Assembly: GCF_030142155.1 (NCBI RefSeq)
Contig: NZ_CP126247.1
Span: 3,472,001-3,536,000 of the forward strand
DNA: 64,000 nucleotides
DNA from: Arthrobacter sp. zg-Y820
Lineage (GTDB): Bacteria; Actinomycetota; Actinomycetes; Actinomycetales; Micrococcaceae
Direction: 5' to 3'
The notes below the pieces were generated by a model. The model worked only from the letters and a program-made list of their open reading frames with translations, ran no database searches and was not told the DNA's origin. The position numbers and the translations under genes are program-made. Shown piece by piece: positions 1 to 8,166 of this stretch (the first letter of the stretch is position 1; each line of letters starts with the position of its first letter).

Positions 1-83
1 ACGGCACCGCCGAGCACGCCGTTTGCCAGCACTCCGGCCAGATCAACGACGTCGAAGACGGCTCCCGGATCGAAATTCTCCAC
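1..83 (-). CDS. Putative TRIC-type cation channel, N-terminal fragment at window edge
   Basis: Reading leftward off the window, a GTG at 81-83 preceded by GGGAG opens a frame with no stop before the edge. The 27 visible residues begin MENFDPGAVFDVVDLAG and continue as a hydrophobic stretch (VLANGVLGGAV). This acidic start followed by DLxGVxANxxLGG resembles the first membrane helix of bacterial trimeric intracellular cation (TRIC) channels. Only the N-terminus is present, so the family call is an inference from a short segment and could be wrong. Confidence 0.4.
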   Translation of the reverse strand, partial: MENFDPGAVFDVVDLAGVLANGVLGGA

Positions 84-164
84 GTCGCTCCCGGTGCTCG
101 ATTATTGCCGTGTTTCCGGCGTCCATTCTAGCCGTGGCGGCGGCTGGCGCGTCGCCTGCGGCGG

Positions 165-605
165 CTACTTCGCCGAGAAGTGGGCGGCCAGCTTCTCCAG
201 GGTCTGTTCCAGGTTTGCCGGATGCCGGCGGGTGACACCCGTGATGCGGTACATGACGCGGTGGCGGACGTTCCGCGCATCCCACTGTTCGGTCACCAGG
301 GTGCCGCCGTCCGCGGGCTCGAGGAGGTACCGCCAGACATGGCCGCCGGAGTGGCGCCAGGCAATCCGGCGGCCTTCCTCGAACTCGGTCACCGTGTTGC
401 TGATCTTGTAGGGCACACCCATCTTCATGTCCATCCCGAACCGGGCTCCGGGCGCCAGGCGATCTGGGCCGCTGGGATGCGCCGCGCGGACCGTGCCCGA
501 TCCGTCGATGACGCTGTGCATGGCCGGGCGGGCGAGCAGATCGAACACGGCATCCGGTGAAGCGGACACCAGCCGGTCGCGGGAAATCAAATAGGGACTG
601 TTCAT
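165..605 (-). CDS. SRPBCC family protein (polyketide cyclase/START-like fold)
   Basis: 146 aa. Starts with the pattern of small SRPBCC ligand-binding proteins: a beta strand (YLISRDRLVSASPDAVFDLL) then helix, a central segment on the pathway to FEEGRRIAWRHSGGHVWRYLLEP, and a C-terminal helix with NLEQTLEKLAAHF. The family binds hydrophobic ligands in a helix-grip cavity; no catalytic residue can be assigned. The ATG at 603-605 is chosen because the 23 residues upstream in the same frame (proline and arginine rich) look non-coding. It lies next to the Nudix gene on the same strand but with 75 bases between them. Ligand unknown. Confidence 0.75.
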   Translation of the reverse strand: MNSPYLISRDRLVSASPDAVFDLLARPAMHSVIDGSGTVRAAHPSGPDRLAPGARFGMDMKMGVPYKISNTVTEFEEGRRIAWRHSGGHVWRYLLEPADGGTLVTEQWDARNVRHRVMYRITGVTRRHPANLEQTLEKLAAHFSAK

Positions 606-680
606 CGGCCCAGTGTAATGGCGGGTTGATCCGGGCCGCGGCGGCACCAGAACCGCGCCCGCCGCGAGCTGCACGGTGAG

Positions 681-1364
681 CTAGAACGTCCGCTGATAGG
701 TCCACGCGGTTCCGTCACGGACCAGCCGGTGCCGGCGGAAGGGTTCCGCGGCCGTGTCAGCTCCCGGGTATTCAGCGTCGCCCTGCCACACCATGACAGG
801 AGGCACCTGCCCGGGCAGCTGGCGGGTTACATACGTTTCGGGAACGGCTGCCGCAGCGCCGGCCAGCGCCTCGGCCACATTCTTCCGGTCCAGCAGCCCG
901 TGCAGGGTGACCCAGGTGGGCGGCACCAGGTCCATCGTCCCCTCGGTGCTCCGGCGCAGCGCTTCCGCCGGTGACAGCCAGACGGCGTCGACGTGTTCTT
1001 CCGGGCTGAGCCGGATATTCCCGGCGGGGGCCGCAGCCACGAAGAACTCAGTTTTCCAGCGGCGCGGGGCTTCCGGCGGCGGCACCCAGCAGGACAACCG
1101 CACCAGTTCCTCCGGCGCCAGCACCAACCCGGTTTCCTCAGCCGTTTCCCGCACGCCCGCCCGGCGGGCGGCAGCCACTTCGGCGTCGTCGTTCTCCGTT
1201 GGCTCCGCGGCGTCGGACGGGTCCACCACTCCGCCGGGAAAGACCCAGGCGCCGGCGAAGGAACCCCGGTGGCGGGGGCGTTCAAGCAGCAGCACCTGCA
1301 GGCCGGCCGGGGCATCGCGCAGCAGCACCACTGTGGCGGCCGTACCGTGCAGCATGCCGGGCAT
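681..1364 (-). CDS. Nudix hydrolase (NUDT7/8/19-like)
   Basis: 227 aa. The Nudix box is visible as GGVVDPSDA at residues 44-52 and REtaEEtG (RETAEETG) at 72-79, with an insertion of about 16 residues between the halves, as in NUDT7/8/19-like enzymes that hydrolyse CoA or related nucleoside diphosphates. A WVP segment followed by RRWKTEFFVAA matches the C-terminal part of that subgroup. Substrate is inferred only from subgroup resemblance. The ATG at 1362-1364 has no strong ribosome-binding site; an ATG three codons further in is an alternative. Confidence 0.8.
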   Translation of the reverse strand: MPGMLHGTAATVVLLRDAPAGLQVLLLERPRHRGSFAGAWVFPGGVVDPSDAAEPTENDDAEVAAARRAGVRETAEETGLVLAPEELVRLSCWVPPPEAPRRWKTEFFVAAAPAGNIRLSPEEHVDAVWLSPAEALRRSTEGTMDLVPPTWVTLHGLLDRKNVAEALAGAAAAVPETYVTRQLPGQVPPVMVWQGDAEYPGADTAAEPFRRHRLVRDGTAWTYQRTF

Positions 1365-1500
1365 CCATTCGTGAGGAAATGTCGTGCAGGGATCCGTTCC
1401 CCCAAGAGGATGGTAGCCGTTTGGTTCGGGGCGGTAGCCGTCGGCACGCTGGCCGACCTACGCTGAGGACCGAGGTGGCGGCGGTTTCCAAGGGCGGTGC

Positions 1501-2136
1501 ATGACAGTGGAGAAGTTCGAATTCAGGAAGGCCTATCCGGAGCTGTACGCTCCGAAAGCCGGTGATTTCGTCCTCGTGGAGGTTCCGCCGCTGCAGTACC
1601 TGGCATATGACGGCAGCGGGGATCCCAACACGTCCGAGGAGTATGTCTCCGCCCTGGAATGCCTCTACCCCACGGCGTATGCCGTGAAGTTCGCGTCCAA
1701 AAAGGACCTGGACCGCGACTTCACCGTGGGCCCGTTGGAGGGCCAATGGCGGGCCGACGACATGGAGGCGTTCACCCGCGGCGCCAAGGATGAGTGGGAC
1801 TGGACGATGCTGGTTGCCCAGCCGGCGTGGATCACCCGGGACATGGTGCGGGCGGCGGTCACTGCGGTGCAGCAGAAAAAAGGCCTGCCCGGGCTGGACC
1901 GGCTGCGGCTGGTCACCCTTGACGAAGGCACCTCGGTGCAGATTCTGTACATCGGTGCCTATGACGCCGAAGGCCCCGTGCTTGAGCGGCTGCACCACCA
2001 GTGGATGCCCGCCCACGGACTGACGTTTAACGGCGACCACCACGAGGTGTACCTCAGCGACCCGCGGCGGACCGCTGCGGAGAAGCTGCGGACGGTGCTG
2101 CGGCAGCCGGTCCGCCCGCTCCAGCCCTCCGATTAG
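1501..2136 (+). CDS. GyrI-like small-molecule-binding domain protein
   Basis: 211 aa. The N-terminal half (KAGDFVLVEVPPLQYLAYDGSGDPN then YPTAYAVKF) and the C-terminal segment (LDEGTSVQILYIGAYDAEGP, then HGLTFNGDHHEVYLSDPRR) are characteristic of stand-alone GyrI-like/SOUL-type domain proteins that bind or hydrolyse small toxic molecules. No DNA-binding domain is attached. The start ATG follows GGGCGG(TGC). It is an isolated gene between a convergent reductase gene and the divergent Nudix gene. Function beyond the fold is unknown. Confidence 0.75.
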   Translation: MTVEKFEFRKAYPELYAPKAGDFVLVEVPPLQYLAYDGSGDPNTSEEYVSALECLYPTAYAVKFASKKDLDRDFTVGPLEGQWRADDMEAFTRGAKDEWDWTMLVAQPAWITRDMVRAAVTAVQQKKGLPGLDRLRLVTLDEGTSVQILYIGAYDAEGPVLERLHHQWMPAHGLTFNGDHHEVYLSDPRRTAAEKLRTVLRQPVRPLQPSD

Positions 2137-2150
2137 ACCCGGGCTGTCCG

Positions 2151-2702
2151 TCAGTCAGGACGCGGTCCGTACGTGAGCACGGCGTTTCCCGAAACGGTGA
2201 TCTGCGAGTCGACCAGCTGCAGCCGCGTCCTCGGGTCTCCCGGTTTGAACAGCCGCTGCCCGGAGCCGGCCACCACCGGGTGGACGACGAGGGTGAGCGC
2301 ATCCAGCAGCCCGGCAAAGAGCAGTTGGCGGACCACTGAAATGCTGCCGTCCACGGCGATGTCTCCGCCGTCGAGCTCCTTGAGCCGCCGGACAAAGTCT
2401 TTCAGCTCACCGTCCATGAGCGTGGAATTTTCCCACTGCAGATCCGCGTTGGCCAGTGTCGTGGAAGCGACGAACTTCTGAATCGGGTTAATGAAACTGC
2501 CGAAGGCGTCCTCCTGGTTGCCGGGCCAGTAGTCCGCCCACTGTTCGTAGGTCACGCGGCCCAGCAGCACCGTGTCCTGCGTGGAAAGTGCCGTTCCCAT
2601 CAGCGCGCCCAGGTCCTCGTCGAAGTGGTCGAACTGCCACTCCCCCGGACTTTCCACCACGCCGTCGATCGAGCTGAACAGTGAAGCCGTCACCTTGCGC
2701 AT
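2151..2702 (-). CDS. Dihydrofolate reductase family protein (RibD C-terminal domain)
   Basis: 183 aa, the full length of the single-domain RibD_C family. The N-terminus MRKVTASLFSSIDGVVE is the typical first strand and loop; LLGRVTYEQWADYWPG is the conserved NADPH-site segment; LDGGDIAVDGSISVVRQLL gives the GG and GS turns, and LTLVVHPVVAGSGQRLF the closing motif. The family reduces pterin-like or unknown substrates with NADPH; a true folate role is not implied. It is preceded by AGGAGATCAAC, a good ribosome-binding site. It converges with the GyrI-like gene, ending 14 bases beyond its stop. Confidence 0.85.
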   Translation of the reverse strand: MRKVTASLFSSIDGVVESPGEWQFDHFDEDLGALMGTALSTQDTVLLGRVTYEQWADYWPGNQEDAFGSFINPIQKFVASTTLANADLQWENSTLMDGELKDFVRRLKELDGGDIAVDGSISVVRQLLFAGLLDALTLVVHPVVAGSGQRLFKPGDPRTRLQLVDSQITVSGNAVLTYGPRPD

Positions 2703-2902
2703 GTTGATCTCCTGCCGCCGCCATGCCCTGCGTCTTCCGACCGGAGGCTTCCTGCCGGACCCGTTCCCGGGCAGGATAGCCGCTTGGTCATCTGAGGGGA
2801 ATGCCGCAGGAAAGGGTCACCGGCAGGGGCTTCCGGTCGGTCCCGGATGCGCCTTAGGATGGCGGCGAAGCCTATTCATTCCGTTCCGCAGGAGGAATGG
2901 CC

Positions 2903-3256
2903 ATGCCTTCGAACCCGCCGTCGGCGTCCGGCCCCCAAGGATCCGCCGGCCGCCAGGACTACGGCAATGTCCCGGTGATTATTTCGGCCGTACTGGCCGC
3001 CGTGGCCGGCGTGGCCGTGGCCCTTTTCTCCACCGGAGGAACGGAGCGTGACTTCCGGTGGGAGCTGGGTGTTGCGGCTGCCTGCGTGACCTTCATAGTG
3101 TCGCTGCTGATTTTCCTGCTCCTGATCGTCACCGCCCGCCCCAACCCCGAGAACTTGGGCAAGGGCACCGGGATCAGGCGCAGCTTCGGTTCCAAGCCGG
3201 GCGCGGTCGACGACGACGACCGCGGGTTTCGCCCGGACGACCCGGATCCGCGGTAG
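2903..3256 (+). CDS. Small two-helix membrane protein, unknown function
   Basis: 117 aa. Two predicted membrane helices (about residues 25-43 VIISAVLAAVAGVAVALF and 57-80 AAACVTFIVSLLIFLLLIV) are followed by a charged cytoplasmic tail ending DDDDRGFRPDDPDPR. The ATG at 2903 is chosen over the in-frame ATG at 2897 because GGAGG at 2891-2895 leaves a proper 7-base spacing only for the downstream one. No family is recognised. Confidence 0.65.
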   Translation: MPSNPPSASGPQGSAGRQDYGNVPVIISAVLAAVAGVAVALFSTGGTERDFRWELGVAAACVTFIVSLLIFLLLIVTARPNPENLGKGTGIRRSFGSKPGAVDDDDRGFRPDDPDPR

Positions 3257-3316
3257 CGAAGCCCGGCGGGACCACCGCCGGCGACGGGCCGCCGGGCGAA
3301 CGCCCCGCCGCTGCCG

Positions 3317-4585
3317 TTACTCGTACCGCAGGGCGTCGATCGGGTTCTGCTTCGCCGCACGGCGGGCCGGCAAGGTGCCGGCCAAGAACGCAATCAGCAT
3401 GACGACGCCGATGATGGTCGCCACTGAGGCAGGCGTGAACAGCATGATGTGCAGGCCGGGCAGGGCCGAAAGCACGGTATTGGACAGCACGGAGCTGATT
3501 ATCGAGCCGAGCCCGACGGCGACGCCGGCCCCGAGCGCGGAGCCGAGAAAGCCGATGAAGATGGCTTCGAAGCTGAACAGGGCGAAGATCTTGCCGCCGC
3601 CCATGCCCATGGCCTTCATCAGCCCGATTTCCCGGGTGCGTTCCTGCACGCTCATCAGCAGCGTGTTCACAATGCCGAAGCCGGCAGCGATCAGGGCGAT
3701 GACTGCGAAGGCATTCAGCACGCCGATGATGCCGTTGATGACGGTCTGGATGGCGCCGATCTGGTCCGCGACGGTCAGGCCGGTAAAGCCCTGCGCTTCA
3801 AGGTCCGCCTTGACGGCCGCGATCTGCTCTTCGTCCGCGCCGGCGTCCAGGAAGGCAATGGAGGTGATGTACCCGGTGGAGACACCCTCCGGGATGCCGG
3901 TGCGCTGCAGGGCGTCCAGTTCGGCGCGCAGGTCGGAGTTGAAGCCGGCACCGTCGCCGAACAGCGAGTCGTTCTGCACGCCGGCGATGACGGCCTCAAC
4001 GGTGTGCTGGGTGCCGGCGTAGTCGGTGACCGCGATGGACACGGTCTGGTCCAGGGCGGCGTCAGCGTTGGCAAAGCCCAGCGGTTCCACGTAGCTGGAC
4101 GGGATCAGCATTTCCGCTCCGGTGCCTTCGCCCAGCTGGCGTCCGGCGGCGAGGTCGGCATCGGCCAGCCCCACCATCGGGTTGGTGGTCAGCTCGAACT
4201 TGGCTCCGCCGTCGTACTGGATGTAGTCCGGCGCCAGCATCGCGGCGGGCTCGACCTTTTCGATGCCCTCGGTGGCGAGGATGGTCTCGATGTCCGCGTC
4301 GGAGAGCAGGGTGAAGTTGCCCTGGGTGGCGGCGCCGTCGGGGTTGTATTCCTTGGGCCCGTCATCTTCGGCTGCGGCCTCGGTGGTGGGCGAGACGGTC
4401 ATCAGGTTGTCGCCGCCGATGGCGCCGACCTGCTTGTCGATGTAGTCCGAGACGCCGGCGCCGATCGCGCTGGTCAGGGTCAGGGTGAAGGCACCGATGA
4501 AGATCGCGACGACGGTCAGCGCGGTGCGGACCTTGCTGCGGAAGGTATTCGCTACGGCTGAGCGGAGAATATCGCCGACGGTCAT
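3317..4585 (-). CDS. MacB/FtsX-type ABC transporter permease
   Basis: 422 aa. One membrane helix near the N-terminus (about 18-42, TALTVVAIFIGAFTLTLTSAIGAG), a large extracytoplasmic MacB_PCD-like region (about 45-280), then three C-terminal helices with the FtsX signature including NTLLMSVQERTREIGLMKAMG. Such permeases couple ATP hydrolysis to mechanical work on envelope substrates (peptides, lipoproteins, antimicrobials) rather than forming a channel. Its ATG overlaps the stop of the ATPase gene by 4 bases (ATGA), so the two are one operon. Substrate unknown. Confidence 0.9.
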   Translation of the reverse strand: MTVGDILRSAVANTFRSKVRTALTVVAIFIGAFTLTLTSAIGAGVSDYIDKQVGAIGGDNLMTVSPTTEAAAEDDGPKEYNPDGAATQGNFTLLSDADIETILATEGIEKVEPAAMLAPDYIQYDGGAKFELTTNPMVGLADADLAAGRQLGEGTGAEMLIPSSYVEPLGFANADAALDQTVSIAVTDYAGTQHTVEAVIAGVQNDSLFGDGAGFNSDLRAELDALQRTGIPEGVSTGYITSIAFLDAGADEEQIAAVKADLEAQGFTGLTVADQIGAIQTVINGIIGVLNAFAVIALIAAGFGIVNTLLMSVQERTREIGLMKAMGMGGGKIFALFSFEAIFIGFLGSALGAGVAVGLGSIISSVLSNTVLSALPGLHIMLFTPASVATIIGVVMLIAFLAGTLPARRAAKQNPIDALRYE

Positions 4586-5304
4586 GCTGGGGCCCCTGTG
4601 GTGATGGTGGTGGAGGTGAGTTCGGCTTCGGACACTTCGCGGCCGTCCTTGATGTAGAACTGGCGGCCGCAGCGGGCGGCGAGGTCGGTGTCGTGCGTGA
4701 CCGCGATCAGGGTGATGCCCTGCTCCCGGTTCAGGTCGAAGAGGATGTCCTCGACGACGGCGCCGGTGGCGGTGTCCAGGTTGCCGGTCGGTTCATCGGC
4801 GAAGATCACCGACGGGTTGTTCACCAGGGCGCGGGCAATCACCACGCGCTGCTTCTGGCCGCCGGAGAGGTCGGTGGCGCGGTTCTTGGCCTTGTCCGCC
4901 ATTTCCAGGCGTTCCAGTGCCTCCATGCCCCGTCGTTTGCGTTCGGCCGGCTTCACGCCGGCGATCATCAGCGGCAGGACGACGTTGTCCAGCACCGACG
5001 AGTTGGGGGTGAGGAAGAACTGTTGGAACACGAAGCCGAAGTCGCGGTTGCGCAGTTCGTTCAGCTCGTTCTTGCCCAGCGAGCGGGCGTCCTGGCCCTT
5101 GACCGTGATGGTGCCGCCGTCCGGGGTGTCCAGCAGGGCGAGCAGATGCATGAGGGTGGACTTGCCCGAGCCGCTTTTGCCGACGATGGCCAGGGATTCA
5201 CCGGCTTCGACGGCGAGGTTGACGCCCTTGAGCGCATCGAAGCGGTTCTCGCCCTGCCCGTACGACTTGGTCAGGCCCTGGGCGCTGAGTATGTGTGCTG
5301 TCAT
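4582..5304 (-). CDS. ABC transporter ATP-binding protein (MacB/LolD type)
   Basis: 240 aa. Walker A GKSGSGKS, the Q-loop region FVFQQFFLTPNSSVLDNV, signature LSGGQKQR, Walker B VIFADEPTGNLD and the switch His in TLIAVTHD are all present, so the ATPase should be active. The sequence is the MacB/LolD type, matching the permease it overlaps. The ATG at 5302-5304 is used; the same frame runs 59 codons further upstream but that stretch is Arg/Pro/Cys-rich and overlaps the neighbouring esterase remnant. Confidence 0.92.
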   Translation of the reverse strand: MTAHILSAQGLTKSYGQGENRFDALKGVNLAVEAGESLAIVGKSGSGKSTLMHLLALLDTPDGGTITVKGQDARSLGKNELNELRNRDFGFVFQQFFLTPNSSVLDNVVLPLMIAGVKPAERKRRGMEALERLEMADKAKNRATDLSGGQKQRVVIARALVNNPSVIFADEPTGNLDTATGAVVEDILFDLNREQGITLIAVTHDTDLAARCGRQFYIKDGREVSEAELTSTTITTGAPA

Positions 5305-5436
5305 GCTGTTCAGATTATGCGCGGCACCTGCACGTTTGCCGTGTGTGCCCGGCCATGCCGTCGTGTCAGCGGGCGTCCTGCGGAGGGGTCCCGCAGATCC
5401 GCTTTTACGCTGGCAGGGCCGGATATTGACTTCTGA

Positions 5437-5667
5437 ATGGCAGCGATACCCCCGGCATCCATGCCCGGCGGCCCGCGGCACGGCAAGCCCGAGATTTTCG
5501 TTTCACACGGACGCGCCGACAACGTCCGGCCCCTCCGTTCCAGCAGCCGCAAGATGGTCCCGTCACTGGAACGGGACGGCTACGGCGTCAGCTACCGGGA
5601 GCGTGACGGCAGCCACTCGGCTCCGCCGTGGATCATTGGGGAGGCGCTGGACTGGCTGGGCTGGTAG
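5437..5667 (+). pseudogene. Remnant of an alpha/beta-hydrolase (esterase) C-terminus
   Basis: A 76-codon frame whose residues from about 17 on (KPEIFVSHGRADNVRPL, then RKMVPSLERDGYGVSYRERD, GSHSAPPWIIGEALDWL) match the last 60 residues of phospholipase/carboxylesterase-type hydrolases. The triad Asp (in RADNV) and His (in GSHSAPP) are present, but there is no room for the nucleophile domain: the ABC ATPase starts 133 bases upstream on the other strand. It is therefore read as a 5'-deleted gene. The 164 bases after it, to 5831, hold nothing I recognise. Confidence 0.65.
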
Positions 5668-5831
5668 CCGGAATCCAATCCGGCGGGCGCTGCCGCTCAC
5701 TGGCTCCCACTCTTTGTTGCCTTCTGGGGCCAGTGTGATCCCTGGGGCCTCATGCGTCACGAAGACTGGGAACCCGTGCACGCTCTGGCGGTTCTGCCCG
5801 CACGGATTCACCGCACGGACAAAGCTCCCGC

Positions 5832-6413
5832 TCAGAGCGGCGGAACCCAGGCGGGATCCCGCCCGGTCAGCCCGATCAGCTGGTCCAGGGGCGAGGCTGC
5901 CTCATCCACCGGAACCGCGGGTCCGAAAAGCTCCGGGCTGCGGGGCTGTTCCAACAGGAATTCCGCGCAGGCCTGCACAGCCCGCGGGTCCGGGTTGAAG
6001 TGCTGGCCGGTGGAGCGGGCCAGGTCCCAGCCGTGCACAATGATCTCGTCCAGGGCAAACATCCCGGCTTCGGAGGCCGAGAGCGGAACCCGCCCGGCCA
6101 CGGTCTCGCCGTCCCAGGCTGCTGGGTCGGCCCAGGCTCCGGCCAGGGCGGTGAGCTGATTGGGAATCCGCTCCCGCCAGCCCCCGGCCAGGTTGCCGGA
6201 GTCGGCCGGCGGAGCTTCCTCGGCGCCCGGCGGCAGCGCACGCTTGAGCGCCGCGAGCTGGAACTCCAGTGACAGCCCGTCCATGTGGTCCAGGAGATCG
6301 CCCACCGTGTACTCGGGCGACGGCGTGGGCCAGTTCAGCTGATCGTCCCGGATGGCGGTTATAACCGCGCCGGTGTCCCGGGCTGCATGGTGAAAATCGA
6401 CTGGAGCGCGCAT
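5832..6413 (-). CDS. TIGR03086-type DinB/maleylpyruvate isomerase-like protein
   Basis: 193 aa. The DinB_2/MDMPI_N pattern is clear: VGDLLDHMDGLSLEF with a metal-ligand His, a middle helix, and ALDEIIVHGWDLARSTGQ with the second metal-ligand His. Members of this actinobacterial family are probable mycothiol-dependent enzymes acting on unidentified thiol or electrophile substrates. The start at 6413 is supported by GAGGAGGAA directly upstream on the coding strand; the longer frame (15 more codons) covers that ribosome-binding site. Confidence 0.8.
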   Translation of the reverse strand: MRAPVDFHHAARDTGAVITAIRDDQLNWPTPSPEYTVGDLLDHMDGLSLEFQLAALKRALPPGAEEAPPADSGNLAGGWRERIPNQLTALAGAWADPAAWDGETVAGRVPLSASEAGMFALDEIIVHGWDLARSTGQHFNPDPRAVQACAEFLLEQPRSPELFGPAVPVDEAASPLDQLIGLTGRDPAWVPPL

Positions 6414-6628
6414 GTTTCCTCCTCGCGGGAGAGCATCTGCCGGATCGGCAGGACCCATCTGCTCTCCTCAAAACGGTAGCAATGAAGAGTCCCGGCCCGT
6501 AAGGGTCAGCCGGTCCAGCCAGGTCACCGGCGGGATTCTTCCTGCCCGTCCAGGGGCTCTTTCCACCGTCCCCGGCCACGGCTAGGATTGCCGCACCGAT
6601 AATCCGGCAGCGCGGAAGACGGTGGGCC

Positions 6629-7255
6629 ATGGCCAAGAAGCCTGCGGAATCCGAAGCGGGCCGTGCAGGAGAGTCCCGGCTGATCAGTTTCATCGATGCC
6701 GTCATTGCCATCGCGATGACTCTGCTGGTCCTGCCGCTGGTCGACGATGCCGCGGACATCGGCACGCAGTCCCCCGCGGCATTCCTGCGGGACAACGCCT
6801 ATGGCCTCTTTGCCTTTGTCCTGAGTTTTGTGGTGATTTTCCGTTTCTGGCTGGGCCACCACCAGATGTACGAGGGAGTCTCCGGCTACACCCCGGGCCT
6901 GGTCTGGGCGAATCTGCTCTGGCTGCTGTGCCTGGTGTTCCTGCCCTTCCCCACCCAACTGCTGGACACCGGCGACCGGGGCGGCTCGCTGACCAACGGC
7001 CTGTACATCGGGACAATGGTGCTCGCCAGCGCCTCCGCGCTGGTCCAGCAGCTGATCATTCGCCGCACACCGGCCCTGACCGCACCTGACGCCGACCCGG
7101 TTCCGGTGCTTCCGGCGGCCACGATAACGGCACTGTTGGCGGCAGCCCTGCTGGTCGCAGTCGCGGTTCCAGCAGTCGGGCTCTGGGCGCTGCTGCTGCT
7201 CTTCCTGCAGGCGCCGGTGCAGCGGCTGGCCGCACGGAAGCTCCGAGCCGCGTAA
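6629..7255 (+). CDS. TMEM175 (DUF1211) family potassium-channel-like membrane protein
   Basis: 208 aa. The diagnostic TMEM175 first-helix motif R-x3-F-x-D-A-V-x-A-I is present as RLISFIDAVIAIAMTLLVLP at residues 18-37. Further helices include GLFAFVLSFVVIFRFWLGHH and LLWLLCLVFLPFPTQLL, giving about six membrane segments, the size of bacterial TMEM175 channels, which assemble as tetramers and leak K+. It ends 10 bases before the next gene on the same strand, so they may be co-transcribed. Confidence 0.85.
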   Translation: MAKKPAESEAGRAGESRLISFIDAVIAIAMTLLVLPLVDDAADIGTQSPAAFLRDNAYGLFAFVLSFVVIFRFWLGHHQMYEGVSGYTPGLVWANLLWLLCLVFLPFPTQLLDTGDRGGSLTNGLYIGTMVLASASALVQQLIIRRTPALTAPDADPVPVLPAATITALLAAALLVAVAVPAVGLWALLLLFLQAPVQRLAARKLRAA

Positions 7256-7265
7256 ATTGAAGAAC

Positions 7266-7925
7266 ATGCCCATCCAGCACGAACAGTTCGCCATCCCCAC
7301 CGGTGACACCGAGGTCTCAGCCGCCTTCGCCGCACCGGCCAACGCAACTGCCGCCGTCGTCGTCGCGCACGGAGCCGGAGCGGGCATGGACCATCCGTTC
7401 CTGACCGGTTTCACCGATGCCCTGAACGACGGCGGCATCGCGACCCTGCGTTTCAACTTCCCCTACCGCGAGGCCGGCCGGAAGTTTCCGGACCGGCCGC
7501 CGGCCGCCATCGCAGCCTGGCGGGCTGCCATGGAGGCAGCGGCCTCACGCACCGCCGGCCTGCCGCTCTGGTCCTGCGGAAAGTCCTTCGGCGGGCGCAT
7601 GGCCTCCATGGCCGCCACGGAGGGAATGCCTACGGCGGGACTGCTCTTCCTGGGCTACCCGCTGCATCCGCCGGGCAAGCCGGAGAAAATGCGCGACGAA
7701 CATCTGTACGGGCTGACGCTGCCGATGCTGTTCCTGCAGGGCACCAGGGACACCTTCGCGCTGCCCGGCGAACTGGAACCGGTGGCCGAGCGGATCGGGC
7801 CGAACGCCCGCGTTGAGTGGATCGACGGCGGGAACCACTCATTCGAGGTGCGCGGAAACAAGCGGGCACCTGAAGTCATCGGGGCCGGAATGGCCGCGTA
7901 CGTCTCGGAGTTCATTCGGGCCTGA
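7266..7925 (+). CDS. Alpha/beta hydrolase, dienelactone-hydrolase/TEX30-like
   Basis: 219 aa. The oxyanion-loop segment VVVAHGAGAGMDHPF, the nucleophile elbow G-K-S-F-G-G (in LPLWSCGKSFGGRM), an Asp in LQGTRDTFALP and a His in DGGNHSFEV make a complete catalytic triad in the KANL3/TEX30-like subgroup. Substrate unknown. The ATG at 7266 is preferred; a TTG at 7257 lies in the same frame only 2 bases after the stop of the channel gene. Confidence 0.85.
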   Translation: MPIQHEQFAIPTGDTEVSAAFAAPANATAAVVVAHGAGAGMDHPFLTGFTDALNDGGIATLRFNFPYREAGRKFPDRPPAAIAAWRAAMEAAASRTAGLPLWSCGKSFGGRMASMAATEGMPTAGLLFLGYPLHPPGKPEKMRDEHLYGLTLPMLFLQGTRDTFALPGELEPVAERIGPNARVEWIDGGNHSFEVRGNKRAPEVIGAGMAAYVSEFIRA

Positions 7926-8166
7926 TTCTCCCTCTCCCGGGCCGCAGCCGGCTTATCCGCTCAGGCGAGCCGCTCAGTACGGCGTGTGCTGGTGCAGCGC
8001 CAGCTTCCGGTCGGTGATCCGCAACCCGCCGGTCAGCATGATCAGGCAACAGAGCCGGCCAGCGCTTTGGGAGCAGACGCTCCGCCCTTCCGCGCCGGGG
8101 CCGGGCCGTGTTTACTGGAGCTCCGCAGCCGGTGATGGTTGCTTCCGGACCCACATAGGAGTGGAT

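Noticed and set aside
5668..5831. Small gene between esterase remnant and DinB-like gene
   Set aside because: Short frames on both strands lack a ribosome-binding site and protein-like composition.
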